The position numbers were made by a program, and so were the translations under genes. A stretch of 64,000 nucleotides of DNA from Clitopilus passeckerianus (taxonomy: Eukaryota > Basidiomycota > Agaricomycetes > Agaricales > Entolomataceae), in the NCBI GenBank assembly GCA_944990035.1, contig CALYLX010000066.1, positions 1,364,001-1,428,000 of the forward strand, given 5' to 3'. The notes under the pieces are model-generated. The model saw only the letters and a program-made list of their open reading frames with translations. It did no database searches and was not told the DNA's origin. This document shows positions 13,142 through 25,388 of the stretch, one piece after another; the stretch's first letter is position 1; each line of letters opens with the position of its first letter.

Positions 13142-16097
13142 TCATCCACTGGAACTGATGGAGTGGGGGGTGGATTTGCTGCCCCAGAATACCCTCCCCC
13201 ATCTCGAGTTTTTGGTGCTTATTGAGGCTTGATCCTCAACATCAAATATCGACATGGTGCTGCTCGAACGCTCCTGTTCTCCTTCGTCTGGGGCGCCTTC
13301 CTCGCTAGTTCCATCCCTTCGGAAAACATTGCGCACCCAAGCCCATGTCATTGTAGGTACTTGTTGAACATGGTTTCTTATCCTTCGAAGGTCGAGAGCC
13401 CATCCAACACATAGGCACCATACTACGAAGAACAGGAACGGACATGTTGCGAAGGCCGTCGTAAGCTTGGTAGAAAGTGTCGTGTTTTGGAAGCACATGA
13501 AGAGGAACCCGACGAAAAATGTAACCATACTAGGAACAGGATAGTAGAGAACATTTAGTCCATCATTCAGCAATAAGTAGGGAAAAAGCCTTACCCCCAG
13601 ATGAGAGCTGCATAAGGTACAGCATAGAGGCATGCGAGTGACTCAAGGCCTCTCACACGGTTGTCCATTGCATGTAACCACTCGGCCTGAGAACGACGAG
13701 TGAGGATCCATCAAGACTGAAAAGTGGCAGGTGACTTACGAGTTCACCCTTCCCAACCTTCGCTCGCCATTTGTGTTGGCGAACAAGGAGAAGAGCAGTA
13801 ACCATGCTGGTTAGGCTGGCTATAACAGACAGATAGCTTGCGAGTTGCTGTAGATTACGGCTGGTGATGATCTCGTCGCTGTTGCTCATTGGGTCATTGG
13901 TTGGGATGGCTAGGAACGCGACGTTGGCGTTCAGCAAGATAGAAGACTAGTATACACATTGGAGTAGATCATATCTCGATATTCATCAAAACTCACATGA
14001 ACAATGTGCTCGCCCCACTCATGGTTTCGTTCGTTGAAATACTTCCTCCAGCGGGTCAGCACCGTGATTTTGTCGGCCCAGATTTTCCTCATTTCGTTCA
14101 AATGCACGTTCGGAGCACAGAAGAGGAGCGGAGAGAATGTCTTGAATAGTCTTGATGCTCCAGAACACTCTTGGTCGTCGAGATAAATACTGGTTTCAAG
14201 GTTGAGTCTGGCGTTGTATTCTCCATGGAAATTATGGAATCTGTCGTCGTCTATGTTCTAGATGAGGTCGAGTGCAGAGACAAATGGGGGGAAACCATAC
14301 AGATTAGTCGTAAACATGTATCTGAAGGGCATTATAAGGCCACGGAACGTTCTGAGAAAGAAGCGAAGGCTTACAAATTGGATACACCGAGGGAGGATTA
14401 TGGCCTTTCGCTTCCAGTTGTTCTGTAATTGAAGTTTGAGGACCAGTCATTCGGGCGATTGCTGTGAAAGAACTTACGCCCAATACTCGAAAGTATGTCG
14501 GCCATTATTGCCAACTCTTCCAAGGATTTCCCACTAGTGGAATGTTTGGACCCGAGGACGTCTACAACAAGGAGCTAAGTCTGGTTCGCCAACTTGGGCA
14601 GAGGTATACGAGGGTTTCTTACCCATTCGAGTATCTCTTACGATATCGAACGCTAGATCGAGCACGTTCGGGGTACACGGCATTATGTTCGAGAAATATT
14701 CGCAGTGTTGCCTGATGGGAGGAATGAGCAAATCCACTGCGACCGCTAAGTGTAAAATGTCCTACCACAGTTCACGTTCCAAGTAAAGCTCTGGGAATAA
14801 GTTCAAGCAGGCGAGATAAAGGATGTAGCTAAAGCTTACTGATATGAGTTGAAGCTAGATCACCGTAAACATGCGGCGTGTAGGTAGAAAGATCCCAATC
14901 TCTCAGCCAGAATAGGATCCGTTGGTTGCGATTTGCAAAATAATATCCACAAATAGGCTCAGACCCTTCCACATATTCTAGATGTAGGAATAGGTGACAT
15001 TCGTTGGGGATATCAAGATTTAGTTGTCGAACTAGGTCCGCAATGTTCTGCACAACCTCGTTCAAGTCTGTGCGAACCTGCCGATAGTCTTCTGAAACGT
15101 TAGACTCCAAAATCCAATTTTCGGTGACGATCCGCTGCTGTTTCCAGCCACGACAAGATCCGGCGAGCATATTTCCCTCGAAGTAAAAGAATGGCAGGCC
15201 TTCCGGATGAACATGGCGTGCCCATCCATCCGGAAGTTCCCCGTTTCTAGATATCCAGTCAGCACCCGAATTTGTAGCCATTTTCCGACGCTTACGTGTC
15301 GAAGCGTTCATTTCCACGTAAGATGACTGGATTTTCACTCTTTTTGCTGCGGTCACAATTAGGAGAATGTCCAGGAACAGAGACGCTACCATAACTCACA
15401 TCTTTCGTCCGTGTTGATATCGGCCGATCGCCGACGGAACGGTTGGATAGAGCATTATCCTTGCATCATCCGCCGAGTGAATGGGTTTGGGGTCTGTTTC
15501 GAAGGCTTCCTCAATAGCGTTCCTGATACCAGGTGTCGAATCACCGGAATGAGCTTGAAGCACCCTTGAACTGTTGCGAGAAGCAACAGCTTGCAGTGAG
15601 CCCTTCCCTTCCTCACGGTTGGTCGAAGAAAGCAATGAAAGTCGATCCACCGAGTTGTTTGAAGATGTACAGAGCGGGGTTTTTCCACTTTCCTGTAGAG
15701 GTGACTGTGAGTCATCCCCTGACGAGACTAATGTCGATGCGGTTCCTGCAGATGATTCGCTCCTGTGAAAGGGTTCTGATGTGATCGTGATTGGCGGAGG
15801 AACATGGGCGGGAAGTATTGGCTCTTCAATTGGCCAGATATTCTCCGTGTAGATCGAGCTGTTTTCTTCCGATCCATGACCGCCTGGTGAGAGTGGAGAG
15901 GTAGTCGAAGTGGAGGACGGGCCCGCATGGAAGGAAATCAGAAAGGCACGCAATTTCGCCACGGGTTTTGCAATGAGGGTGATGCCAAATCTGCCGATGT
16001 AACGCGATAGCTTCAGCAACGTTTTAATGAGGAGTAGAAATCTGGAAGTAAGTCTTCGGAGGTGAGTAGGGACATGTCGGGGGTTGGGGGCCGTCAT
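13142..16097 (-). CDS. WW-like domain membrane protein (Agaricomycete family)
   Basis: Multi-exon protein starting MTAPNPRHVPTHLRRLT (ATG at 16097; the more upstream reading-frame start is GTG). The first exon has a short amphipathic stretch and a Ser/Thr/Pro-rich linker. It splices through two canonical introns (ends ..HGRK-I, then SENPVILRGNERFDT) into a WW-like module, LPDGWARHVHPEGLPFFYF. Next comes a conserved region with HLFLHLEYVEG, PICGYYFANRNQRILFWL and LEELAIMADILSSIG. The C-terminal exons contain several membrane segments (for example LASYLSVIASLTSMVTALLL, SMVTFFVGFLFMCF and FATCPFLFFVVWCLCVGWAL) and a Ser-rich tail ending in TAG-side GSKSTPHSISSSG. The WW module lacks the usual second Trp-x-x-Pro spacing, so proline-peptide binding is uncertain. 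Large families of this architecture occur in mushrooms; no biochemical role is known to me. Confidence 0.75.
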
Positions 16098-16499
16098 CGC
16101 GGTATAGACGCAAGCTTGTGGTGCCTGCAAAATATGACATGCAGTATACACACCATTTGCTGTGCGATGTGCTTATCAAGGAGGGAAAAGAGGTCATGCC
16201 TACCACCCATCAGTGCCACGAAGATTTAGACGCTCAATGAGGGCAAATGCTCATCGTCACGATCAAATAGAAGATAAGATCTGTTATTAAGATGGCATTA
16301 CTGCGATAATACAGGGAACGAGGCTGGTCCAAGGTAAGATGCCGTGCACAGAAAAAATGGCTCCAGGAGGCCCAACATTGCCCATCAACCCCGTAATGCA
16401 CCCACCTCTGACTGAACCTTCTAGTAGGGATGGCAACGCGATCCGCAAGACCAGCGAGACAATAGTAAGGAGATAACCAACCTCAGCGTGATGAAATAG
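16098..16499. other. Upstream region of the WW-like gene
   Basis: This 402-bp gap lies between the WW-like gene start and the Tfc4 stop codon. It presumably holds the WW-like gene promoter. No RNA gene or repeat is recognisable. Confidence 0.4.
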
Positions 16500-19400
16500 C
16501 TAGATAGACAGCCAACGTCTATACAGGGCATCTGCAAGAGGTGCCGCCCCAGTCATGACGAATATCAGCGACAGGTTATACGCCGCTTCCCGAGCGAAGC
16601 TATTCTCCTGAATAAAAGTTAGCTATCATCCAAAAACAATAGGTAAAAAATCACATTATCGGGATGCTCCTCTGCGAGTTCGAGCACCTTCTCATAATGC
16701 TTCACAGCATGCGAGAACAGACCTAAAAGCAAAATGTTTTGATGAGGTTATGAGCCTAATGGGGATAACTGACCAAGCTGGTGAAAAGCACGTCCGAAAT
16801 TGTAGTCAACCTCTGCCATTTCAGAGGTGTCATCGCCACGGAGTTGACGGTACTTGGACAAGAAAGCCATAGACTAAGTGAATTGTCAGCGAAAACAGCT
16901 AGAGCCCGACAAGAGTAGTTGCAAACCTGAGCTACTAGATGATGTCGATTATCCGACTGTCTTTGCATTGCTCGACCGATGGAAGCAATCGCCAGCGAGA
17001 GACAGATCATTGGATCGTCTGGGCAATAGTCGTATGCATGCAGCAGATAGACTGAACGGAAGGGTGAGCACTACACTGCTGAGGCAGGAATGAAACACCT
17101 ACAGATTGCACTCTGATAGCTCTTTGCAGCAATGCAGATCTGACCATATATCGTCACAGGTATCGGGTTCAACTTCGTCGGTATCTCCGCTGGCCTGCTT
17201 CCCTCCTTATCTCCAGACGATCCAGCTGCCGACGTTGATCCCGCCCCAATGGTCTGGTCAAGCTCATCCGCGTCATCATCCTGCTCCCCGGCCTCAGTCT
17301 TCACCCCACTTGTCGGCGCATATCGTTTATTCAATGGATTCCATTTCAGCATCTCGGGGTTCTTGACAGCTGCATCTGCGAGCTTCATCTCTCGGAATAG
17401 GTGTTTCTGGAGTGTGGATGTGATGAACGCATCGGTTGGTCGTAGCCCGCTTGATAGGGTAGCTACGAGGATACGTTGAGGTTCGTTGTTGAATTGGTGG
17501 AGGTTGATGAGTTTGCGAGCTTGTTCAACCGCAATGGGTGCACGTTGGTCTGCTGTTGCGCAAGCTATGGTATGACGATCAGTAGATGTAAAATTTCCCC
17601 ATCAGGGGCATGACAAACCTATTAGAGCAAGCCTCAAGGTGACCTGCTTCTCCCTTGCCTGGTAGGCATTTGAAAGCATTATATGTCGAATAATCTCCTC
17701 CGCTAGCTCGTATTGTCCTCGCCGCGTCAGAATGAACGAATACTGCAGACACCATTAGTTCCAAGGATTCGTGCTGAAAGGCGTTAATGAACCAACCTGC
17801 ATGATAATCCGCAGCCAATCATCAAAGGAAACACCTCTAAACTCATTCACTGCCTGGTCCTTAGCATTCTTCTTTGTCAGAGCATCTCGACCTACACATC
17901 TCGAATGAGCAACCTCCCAACGTGGTGACTTGAATTGTTCCACCTACCCAAATCAAGATGTAACCTCGACGCCATCCTCTCCTCATCCTCCTCATTCGTC
18001 TTGCTCTGTCGCTTCCTAGACCGAGGAAACATGCCTCTAAACGGATTCGTCTATGTGGAAATCACCGCAATCAGCACAAATCCACCAAAAGAGATAAAAC
18101 CCAGTAAGTCCCGCTGGCACTCACCCGACTAGTCATGAACAAATTCCTTGTCTCCCTAAACGTCTCCACCATCTTCTCCGCCTCAATCATCCACAATCTC
18201 ATCGCCTCCTCGTCGTCCGAAATTCTAGGCCGCAGTTCCTTCAAAGTCCTGAACCCCCTCACTACCTCCTTCTCCCTCTTCGCCTCCAGCTCTCGTAGTT
18301 GTGTATGGCTGAGCCGATTCGCTGACCGAGCGGTGCCCGGCTTGGTTTTGACCGCTGCTTTTTCTTCGAATAAGGATGTCGCTGCAGCAGTGCCTATGCC
18401 GTCAACGGGGTGTGCAGACGAAGTAGAAGGGTCTTTCGGTCTCCGTTTGCGAGAGTCGATCACTGATGGGTCGAGTTAGTGCCAGAAAGAAGAAAGGTAG
18501 CCACCAAGGCGCTGTACCTTCATAAACTAGGTCGAGTGCTTTCCTGGGCTCATTCATGATCTCGTAAACCTCTGCCAGCTTCATCCTCACCTCATTGTTC
18601 GTCGGGTCGGCTAGCCTGACTGTAGGGTTCGTTCAATAACAGTGCTTGCAGAGGTAAAAATGCACCCACCATGCTCGTACACTTCAGCTGCTTCCTTCAG
18701 GTCGTCAAGCATGCGATGACATGCAGCTGTTTGAAACAGGACGTAAATGCTACTAGTCTGCGATGCTCTAAGCACAGGTTTGACGCAGTAGTGAGAAGAT
18801 TTACATACCACCGTGTCGGCACCAAGAAGTTCATATATGGGCCGTGCTTCCCCATACAACTCCCGGTCGAAATAGGCATCCGCAATCTCCACAAACAGCG
18901 GTGCATAGTCATGGATATCCTCGGAAAGCACGACGTTAACATGCAGCTGGATTAGGTAAGTGTTAGTTCTGACCGAACGCAATAGACAGCTGTAGCAGAA
19001 ACTCACTTTGCCCTCCTCAACATCCCCCATCTTAATCCTCCCCACCGCCAACCTATGCCTAGCATTAATATCCAACGGATACCTCCCCGGCTCAACCATC
19101 CCCTCCTCCCCAGTAACCCTCCTCCTATCCGCCATCTCATTCTCATCATACTCCCTATCATCCACACACTTATCCCAATACAACTGCTCCCTCCTCCCCT
19201 GCAACCACCGACACCCCTTCCGTATCGCCTCCACAGCCTTATCATGCTCCCCCGACGTGTTGTACAGATCCGCCAATACGAGGATCTCCATATGCCCGAA
19301 CCCGGCCCCTGGGACCTCGGCCCTCGTTTTCGGGTCGAGGGAGAAGCCGGTGGGGAATTTGACTTGGTAGTGGTCAAAGGCGGATTGGAAGAGGGTGGAG

Positions 19401-20532
19401 CAGGTCGTAAGGTCTGAGAGTTCGATGAGGATAGTTCGGAGTTCAGAAAGGACGGTTAGGTCGTGTGGGAAGCGTTTAAGGATCCCAAGGAAGGCGTTGC
19501 GAGCCTACAGCAGAAGACAGTTAGGAGAAGCAAGGATTGAGTGGGGCATATACTGACCGTTTTCAGATCCCCAATCTCCTTGGCGAGTGCAGCTCGATCC
19601 CATAGGGCATCCACGTTGGCTGGGTCCAATGAATACACTTTTCGGTAGCAGTATAGGGCTTGTTGATAGTACCCAAGCTCTCTAATATGGCGTCAGTACA
19701 GTCAACCAGATAGATGTAAATTGATGTACCTTGACTGCCTTGCAAGCCGTTCCCACTCATCCGCATCATGCATCAGATGAGCAGCCATAATCCTCAGCTG
19801 AAGCGCCTTCTGATGTTCCTTCATATCTTCATAACTTTGTGCTAGAACAGACCATGCTGATGCTGCCCTCGGCTCAATTCGGATGACCTCTTGCATGATT
19901 CGTACAGCTTCAGGTAGGTTGTTGTCGACATAAGCTTGATTCCCGTCACCTATCAAGGACTTGACCTGCTGAGATAGAACAGGTCCAGAACCTCGGCCCT
20001 TCTGCACGCACACGGAGTCAGCTCGGGCAGAAGACGTAGGATAATTTAGCTGACTGATTTTCTCCGGCGACGCCCAACGCCAGACGCAGCGCGCAGATCG
20101 TCCTTGAATTCCGCGTCTTTCTCCTCAATGTTAAAGTCCCAGTCTCTCGCTAGACCAGATGTGCCACTTGAGGTACCAGGAGCGCGAATTCTCTGTATAA
20201 GCCGGCTGCACATGCGTAAGTTTGGGTGGCCCGATGGCTTCGATGTTGACATACTCAAAGTCGTCCTCAATCTCCTCTTCAGCTTCAGCATTCCGAATTT
20301 CTTGATAGAGGCCATCACTTTCTTCTTCGTTGTCTTCTGATTCATCCTCGCTGCCACTACTCGTAGGCGATTCCTCGTTGTCATCCGATTCCTCTACACA
20401 TTCATGGTCAGTCAAAAACCGCACATGTACTTTTGAGCAGAGAAATTTACCAAAGCCGCCGTCTTCCGCATCCAGATCCATTGCAATGAGGTTCTTTGAG
20501 TCGAAACTCTCGAACATATCCGAGAGGGACAT
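16500..20532 (-). CDS. TFC4: RNA polymerase III transcription factor TFIIIC subunit Tfc4/Sfc4 (GTF3C3), TPR protein
   Basis: Assembly subunit of TFIIIC, which binds the internal A/B boxes of tRNA genes and recruits TFIIIB in the nucleus. It starts MSLSDMFESFDSKN at 20532. An acidic N terminus (repeated Glu/Asp/Ser around 20330-20410) is followed by the basic GVGRRRRKS. Two blocks of tetratricopeptide repeats come next, including LIGDGNQAYVDNNLPEAVRI, YYQQALYCYRKVYSLDP, ILVLADLYNTSGEHDKAVEA and LAVGRIKMGDVEEGK. The C terminus has the typical final TPRs: FHQLGLF, then FAREAAYNLSLIFVMTGAAP and ALYRRWLSI, with TAG at 16500-16502. Many short introns. No damage was seen. This is a conserved single-copy gene and a good marker of an ordinary chromosomal core region. 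Confidence 0.88.
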
Positions 20533-20711
20533 CTTTGCTTGTTGCAGATAATGGGAGTTGAAAAAGATAGGGAGCGTGACCCTAACCCTAGCGGCGTGTT
20601 TCTGATGGCCACTTGGCTCAGTGGTTTTCAGCGCTGGTGCCGAGCATTGCGTTCCTCAAGAAACAGAAATTTAGACAAATTCCGGCCTCCTGTTCGGTGC
20701 GCACAACTACG

Positions 20712-21865
20712 ATGAACGCAACTCCGCGAGCGAATCAAAAGCGAAAAATACGATCTGGTTGCACCAGCAAAGAACTTGTCTCTGCATTTTACGCTCTTCA
20801 GCAATTTAGAGCCAATATTGAGTTCGAGATCGTCGAAGAGAACGGCGACCCATTCGACGTAGAGGTCAATGGGGAAGCGTTGCAGGAGCTAGACAACCTC
20901 CTCTGGTGGATGCAGAACAAGATACATACCACTCATGCAAGCACCGCGTCAACTGCCCTAATTCTCATGCGCTCACTTGCTGGTTAGAATGCCTCATCCT
21001 CTTCCTCGACTGTCGATCCTGTGGATGAGATGAAACTCACAGAAGGACTGCCTTTTTCACTCAATCCGAACCAAAAGGACGCTCTACTTCAATATTCTCG
21101 AGCTGCCGGCCAGTCTCATCCGATGTCTTCGAACAATTTCCACCGCTCCTTAGACATGCGCTTCCATTCTCCGAATTTTGGCTCATCCGTGGGCGAAGTC
21201 AGAAGCGAGTACACGAACCTGGGTCGATGCATTTCTCTACCGCGCATCAGCCGTGGCCGAGCCTCCCGAACGCGTGATATTCCATGCGGAGTATAACCAG
21301 CCGAGTATCTCTATGCCGACACCTTCGGGCTCTGAACTCGTACTAGTTGGCGTCATGGATTATACTATTACTGCTGACAACAATACGACGAGTGCTGGTG
21401 AGTGATTTGTGCATATAGTTGTCCGTGTTCTGTTCAACGATTGTGCCTTGCAACAGAGTATATCCTAAACAATCCAAATTCCTAATCCCTTATCCAACAA
21501 CAAAAGTCGATTTCAAGGCTCTTGTCGTTGAGGCCTATAATCCTAAAGTGGGACTCCAGGATTACGTACCTCATGTGGTTATGGAACTGTGTGCATTTGC
21601 GAAGAGATTAGGGCCACGAGAGTCAAGCCTATTTCCTCAGAGCTGAGGTCGACTAAAGTTTCTTCTAAGAAAACACACATCCGAGGAGTATTGACTAATG
21701 ATTACGAGTGGCTTTTCTTAATCTTAACTGTTAACTCGGATGGTCTAGGCGCCTCATACCGAATTTCAAAAAGGGCATTCCAAGCCATACCAGTGGACGA
21801 CGGCGAGAATCTTGTCATTCCTAAGGATATTCCTGATATCATTGCTGGCATTTTATGTTCTTAGG
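20712..21865 (+). pseudogene. Probable decayed PD-(D/E)XK nuclease-fold protein of Agaricomycete type
   Basis: From ATG 20712 an exon encodes MNATPRANQKRKIRSG and EFEIVEENGDPFDVEVNGEAL. Further blocks read WVDAFLYRASAVAEPPERV (about 21215-21275), SGSELVLVGVMDYTI, VDFKALVVEAYNPKVGLQ, YVPHVVMELCAFAKRLG and RGVLTNDYEWLFLILTVN. This order (a Trp-Ile-Asp-Ala block, then a core strand with E-x-K, then helix Q/H-V-x-E, then RGxLTNG-x-W-x-FL) matches a nuclease-fold family common in mushroom genomes, recalled from family knowledge and not searched. The blocks fall in different frames near 21215, 21465 and 21640 without convincing introns, and the expected E-x-K lysine is Tyr (EAY). I read it as a dead copy. 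An unrecognised intron pattern is the alternative. Confidence 0.45.
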
Positions 21866-22069
21866 TACGCAAAGAATACGACCTAACCTGCTTCGCTTAC
21901 GATTTGTTTCTAGACTCGAAGGGGTTGTGACCCTCTTACGGAGGATGATTGGCTTTCTTGAGGTTTATCTCCTAGAATTACGAGTCCCTGGTCATGATAT
22001 TCCTATTTTACAATACAGTGGTATAAGATTTGCACCTCAGCGAGCAGGGGAATACGGAACGAATTAACG

Positions 22070-22678
22070 AGTACCAATGTCAGGGCTTGGAACTTCTAAT
22101 CCGATGATCCCAGATCCAACCCAGATCGCTCAATGTTATTACGGCAACTGGCGGAGGACCTAGTTGCTCTCCGACCTCCATCATCTAGAACCTTTATGTG
22201 CTTTATACGAACAAAAACAGACCACCATGAGCGTCCTGGTCTTGAGCACATTGAAAAGATCTTTGGCCGAGCTAGCCTCACTATACTGACGCCTTGGTGA
22301 CGAACTGGCATGTGGACCGGGTCTAGACAACAAGAAGGCACCCCCGGCCGGCGGGCTTCTTCCTCAAAATATCGTACTCTGAGAATATTCCACATCATGG
22401 GACCGTGCCGAGAAGCTTCACGCACCTAACAATGCAAGATCTCCCCCTTAAGATGAGACACGCCTTCATCGATAACGTCCGGCACGTCTTCCTTGACGTC
22501 TTCACACTTCACGCAGTGCTGCGGACAAGTTCTTCTCTGGTCTCTTGGCTCATCGGACCTTTCTGCCATTGGATAACGGTCATTATCCATCAGCGGGAGT
22601 AATCTAGTCGGACTAGTCTATAAAAGCTCTTGATTGAGTGATTGTGTCTGTCAACAATCGACTAGATTTTGTACCAAC
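22070..22678. other. Intergenic region before the lectin
   Basis: No supported gene. A TATA box for the lectin lies at its right end (listed separately). Short reading frames here show no family motif. Confidence 0.4.
22619..22626 (+). promoter_or_regulatory. TATA box of lectin gene
   Basis: TATAAAAG lies 52 bp before the lectin ATG, at a sensible core-promoter distance. Confidence 0.5.
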
Positions 22679-23350
22679 ATGACTCTCGAAAGCGGCGAGA
22701 AGTACAAGCTCAGGAATGTAAAGAGTGGCACCGTACTTGACAAATCGGGCTCTGATGGTTTCTCTGGTGCGTTCGACCTCTATTGTCGACCCAACCCACA
22801 CTAATTACGTCCCTACACAGTTCTCGGTTGGGAGGACCACGGAGGAGACAACCAGAAGGTAAGTCCTACTTATCCTCGAATTGAGCTACGGATCCCAGAT
22901 CCTAACGAACCACCCACAGTGGAAGCTCGAACAGCTCGAAGGTACCAACCAGTGGACACTGAAGAACGAGGACGACGATAAATACCTCGCTATTGCGCTC
23001 GGTGCTGACCAGGCTGGAGACGACACCCCGGTCGTAGCGAGCGAGCAAGAGTTTGGCTGGGACATCTACCCTGATGAGCAGATTGGTGGAGGCTACAGGT
23101 AGGCCAAGACTTAATCCACGCTCGAAGGCCGGTATAATGATCGTGCGGTATGTTTAGGATTTCTGTCCCAGAAACGCGCTTGAACGTCGACTTGACGAAC
23201 TATGGTGATTCTGAGAATGGAACCAGAGTTGCTGTCTGGGGTCAGTGGGGAGCTCTCAATCAAGTGTGGTACTTTGAAAAAGGTAAGAGCATTGCGTTAC
23301 TTTCTGAAGCTGAACTTTTCTGATTCGTGTCTTCGGTCGTAACAGATTAG
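22679..23350 (+). CDS. Ricin B-type (beta-trefoil) cytosolic lectin
   Basis: Five exons (22679-22766, 22821-22858, 22920-23098, 23158-23282, 23346-23350) add up to exactly 144 codons plus TAG. The last exon only completes GAT and the stop. The protein begins MTLESGEKYKLRNVKSGTVL and has no signal peptide, so it should stay in the cytosol. Q-x-W motifs of the beta-trefoil are visible as NQKW in the first lobe and NQVW near the end. The second lobe has GWDIYP instead. Size and layout match mushroom storage/defence lectins of the CNL/MpL type, which bind galactose/GalNAc glycans and act against nematodes and insects. The exact sugar cannot be read from the sequence. There is no catalytic A chain, so it is a lectin only. 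The model is intact. Confidence 0.85.
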
Positions 23351-23780
23351 CTGTTATTCCAAAAGGATCCGTGTCGTCTCTAGATAGTACAACTTTTGTA
23401 ACTGCATGGTTATCATAAAAGAAGGGTGCATGGGTGCATGCTAAAACCAATCGGGTATACGTGCCAGATTAGAGACACTGGATGTCTGCATAAATCGGTC
23501 AAAGGGTCCGGAAGAACCAGTATCATAGACCATGTGAATACTCACATCTAGGTATCTACAGTCAATAACCAAGTACGTAGGATAAGGAGGTGCCGAATAA
23601 AGAAAAAGAAGTCGTGGAATGACATTGCAATGCGTACCTAAAAGCTACAAGTGGGATAAAAATGGATGCAACTACAGTATGTATGTAAGGTGTCCATTAC
23701 GAGAGATGATTGATAGGAAGAGAATACGAAATAGGAAAATCATGAATGAAACGTGAAACTGGATGCGAAAGAGAGCCCAA
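23351..23780. other. Convergent intergenic gap
   Basis: Shared 3' flank of the lectin and the - strand gene ending at 23781. It is A/T-rich with no recognisable gene. Confidence 0.45.
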
Positions 23781-24838
23781 TCATCTTCGTGCAACCCGCT
23801 TTCGCTCTCGCCCGCCGTCATCTTCCACATCCATAGCCTCAGCAGAAGGCTGCACCGGCAGGGTATTGACAGCCTGACTCTGGACCAAGAGATTTGACGC
23901 CTTCGAATTCCGTATTCTTCTCCGCCCAGTAACAGGTGCAGACGGTGCAGGCGTTGGACCAGACGTAGCAGGAGGCTCAACGCCTGCCACAGGGATCGAA
24001 GTGGGCGTAGGACCCGAATCAAGCATCATCATCATTGCGTGTCTTCGCTTGGCCCCAGCCGATATAGGGAACGGGATATCTGATGCCCTGAAGGAATTCG
24101 GCGAGACGGATTCTTCGAAGCTTGTTGCTGGTGTTGCAGCGGGGGTTGGTGCAACGTCTACTTTGGGGGCGGGACGTATTCGGTTGCTGGCGCGGTGGCG
24201 GAGTGCGGTCAAGGGTTCCGTTGGCACGGATCGGAGTGAGGTTGGAGTCGCCAGCGTTGGATGCTGTGGGCCATGTGCGGTCAGCATCTGCTGGTAACGC
24301 GGGGGAAAGTAGTGGCTTACCTGCTCTCGCGACGATGATAGGGTGGTGGGTTGCGACGTGGTAGCTCTGGGTGCTCGCCCACCAGCCTCGCTTGCTACAG
24401 CGGTTGGCCTTTGTTCCTCTTTGTCGTTTTCAGGTCGTTGATCCTCTTCCTCCTCTTCCTCTGCGCTCTTTATTGCTTCTAGCCGCGCCTCAATCCAATC
24501 CATAACCCTCCCGATAGTCATCCCCCCGCCGTCTGCGTCATGTGACGATCCCGCCTGATTAAGGGACACTCCTTGTTGTATCATTGTCAGGAGATCCTGG
24601 CAGGCGGTAGCATAGCCATGATTGTAAGCCCGTTTTGAGTTTTCTCGGGAGGCGCGATAGAGGTTTGTGAGGCTCAAAGCAGCCGCTGTTGAAAGGCGAA
24701 TGTGAGTCATTCCGTGACGAAAATCTTGGGAAAAAAGGCGAGAAAAATACCTTTAAAGTTGTTCGCTAGCTCTTTCTCAGCATTTTGCTGCGCCAGTGGT
24801 AGAGAACTGGCCAGCGTATGGAGATTCAGCGATTCCAT
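23781..24838 (-). CDS. Conserved fungal protein of unknown function, probably nuclear
   Basis: Exon 1 (24751-24838) encodes MESLNLHTLASSLPLAQQNA and splices through a 65-nt intron into AAALSLTNLYRASRENSKRA, then YNHGYATACQDLLTMIQQGV and VMDWIEARLEAIKSAEEEEE. This N-terminal 130 residues is a compact helical region that I believe is conserved among fungi but cannot name. The rest is low-complexity Pro/Ala/Thr/Ser sequence ending in a Lys/Arg-rich tail (GGRERKRVARR), which looks like a nuclear localisation signal. A 57-nt in-frame segment (about 24263-24319) starts GTAAGC and ends CACAG with GCTGAC inside. It can be read as coding (19 residues, VSHYFPPRYQ..) or as a skipped intron, so two isoforms are possible. 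Confidence 0.7.
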
Positions 24839-25388
24839 AGGTCGTCGTTGATGGTAAAGACAGAGCTTGTAACCCTAACCTAAGCATCTGAATTTGTTAT
24901 CAGTCACAATCGGATCACCGGCTAATGCACTGGCAACCACAAAGAGTCATCGCCTTAGCCGAGGCCAATCCTCCGACTGAACCACCATGAACAAGCGCTC
25001 AATTCAAATCTGTGGTCGCATTGAATCATAATGAGAATTCGTGATGCTTGTATGAACTCGGGACCGACTTGTGAGAAAGAAGCAGACAAGCTTGGTAGAT
25101 GCAGCCGCATTCCGGGACACCAATACTCGTCGTAAAGCCTAGGTTGAGGGCATTCTAGTTTCGCCGTAGAATTGGGATGTACGCTGGACCGATTCTCTCC
25201 AGGGTTTCTCCAAGATCATACGCTTCATATGAAACTATAATCCTCCTGGTCATGCTTCGAAGTTCTATTTCTTGCCAACATTCATGGCGGCCCGGCGGGC
25301 CCAAGGAAGCTCCAATGGTCCCATGATGAGGGATCGTCCTCGCTGTCAAATATAAAGCGGACGTTGAGTTGCATTACCTTGCCCAGGA
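24839..25388. other. Divergent promoter region
   Basis: This 550-bp gap lies between two divergent genes. It holds the TATA box of the rhamnosidase gene (25351) and presumably the other promoter. No further gene is seen. Confidence 0.5.
25351..25356 (+). promoter_or_regulatory. TATA box of rhamnosidase gene
   Basis: TATAAA 32 bp before the first ATG. The very short distance suggests that transcription starts close to the start codon or that the second ATG (25392) is used. Confidence 0.45.

Noticed and set aside
20608..20645. GGCTCAGTGGTTTTCAGCGC stretch as tRNA
   Set aside because: It resembles a box A, but there is no box B within 100 bp and it lies in the short gap before another frame.
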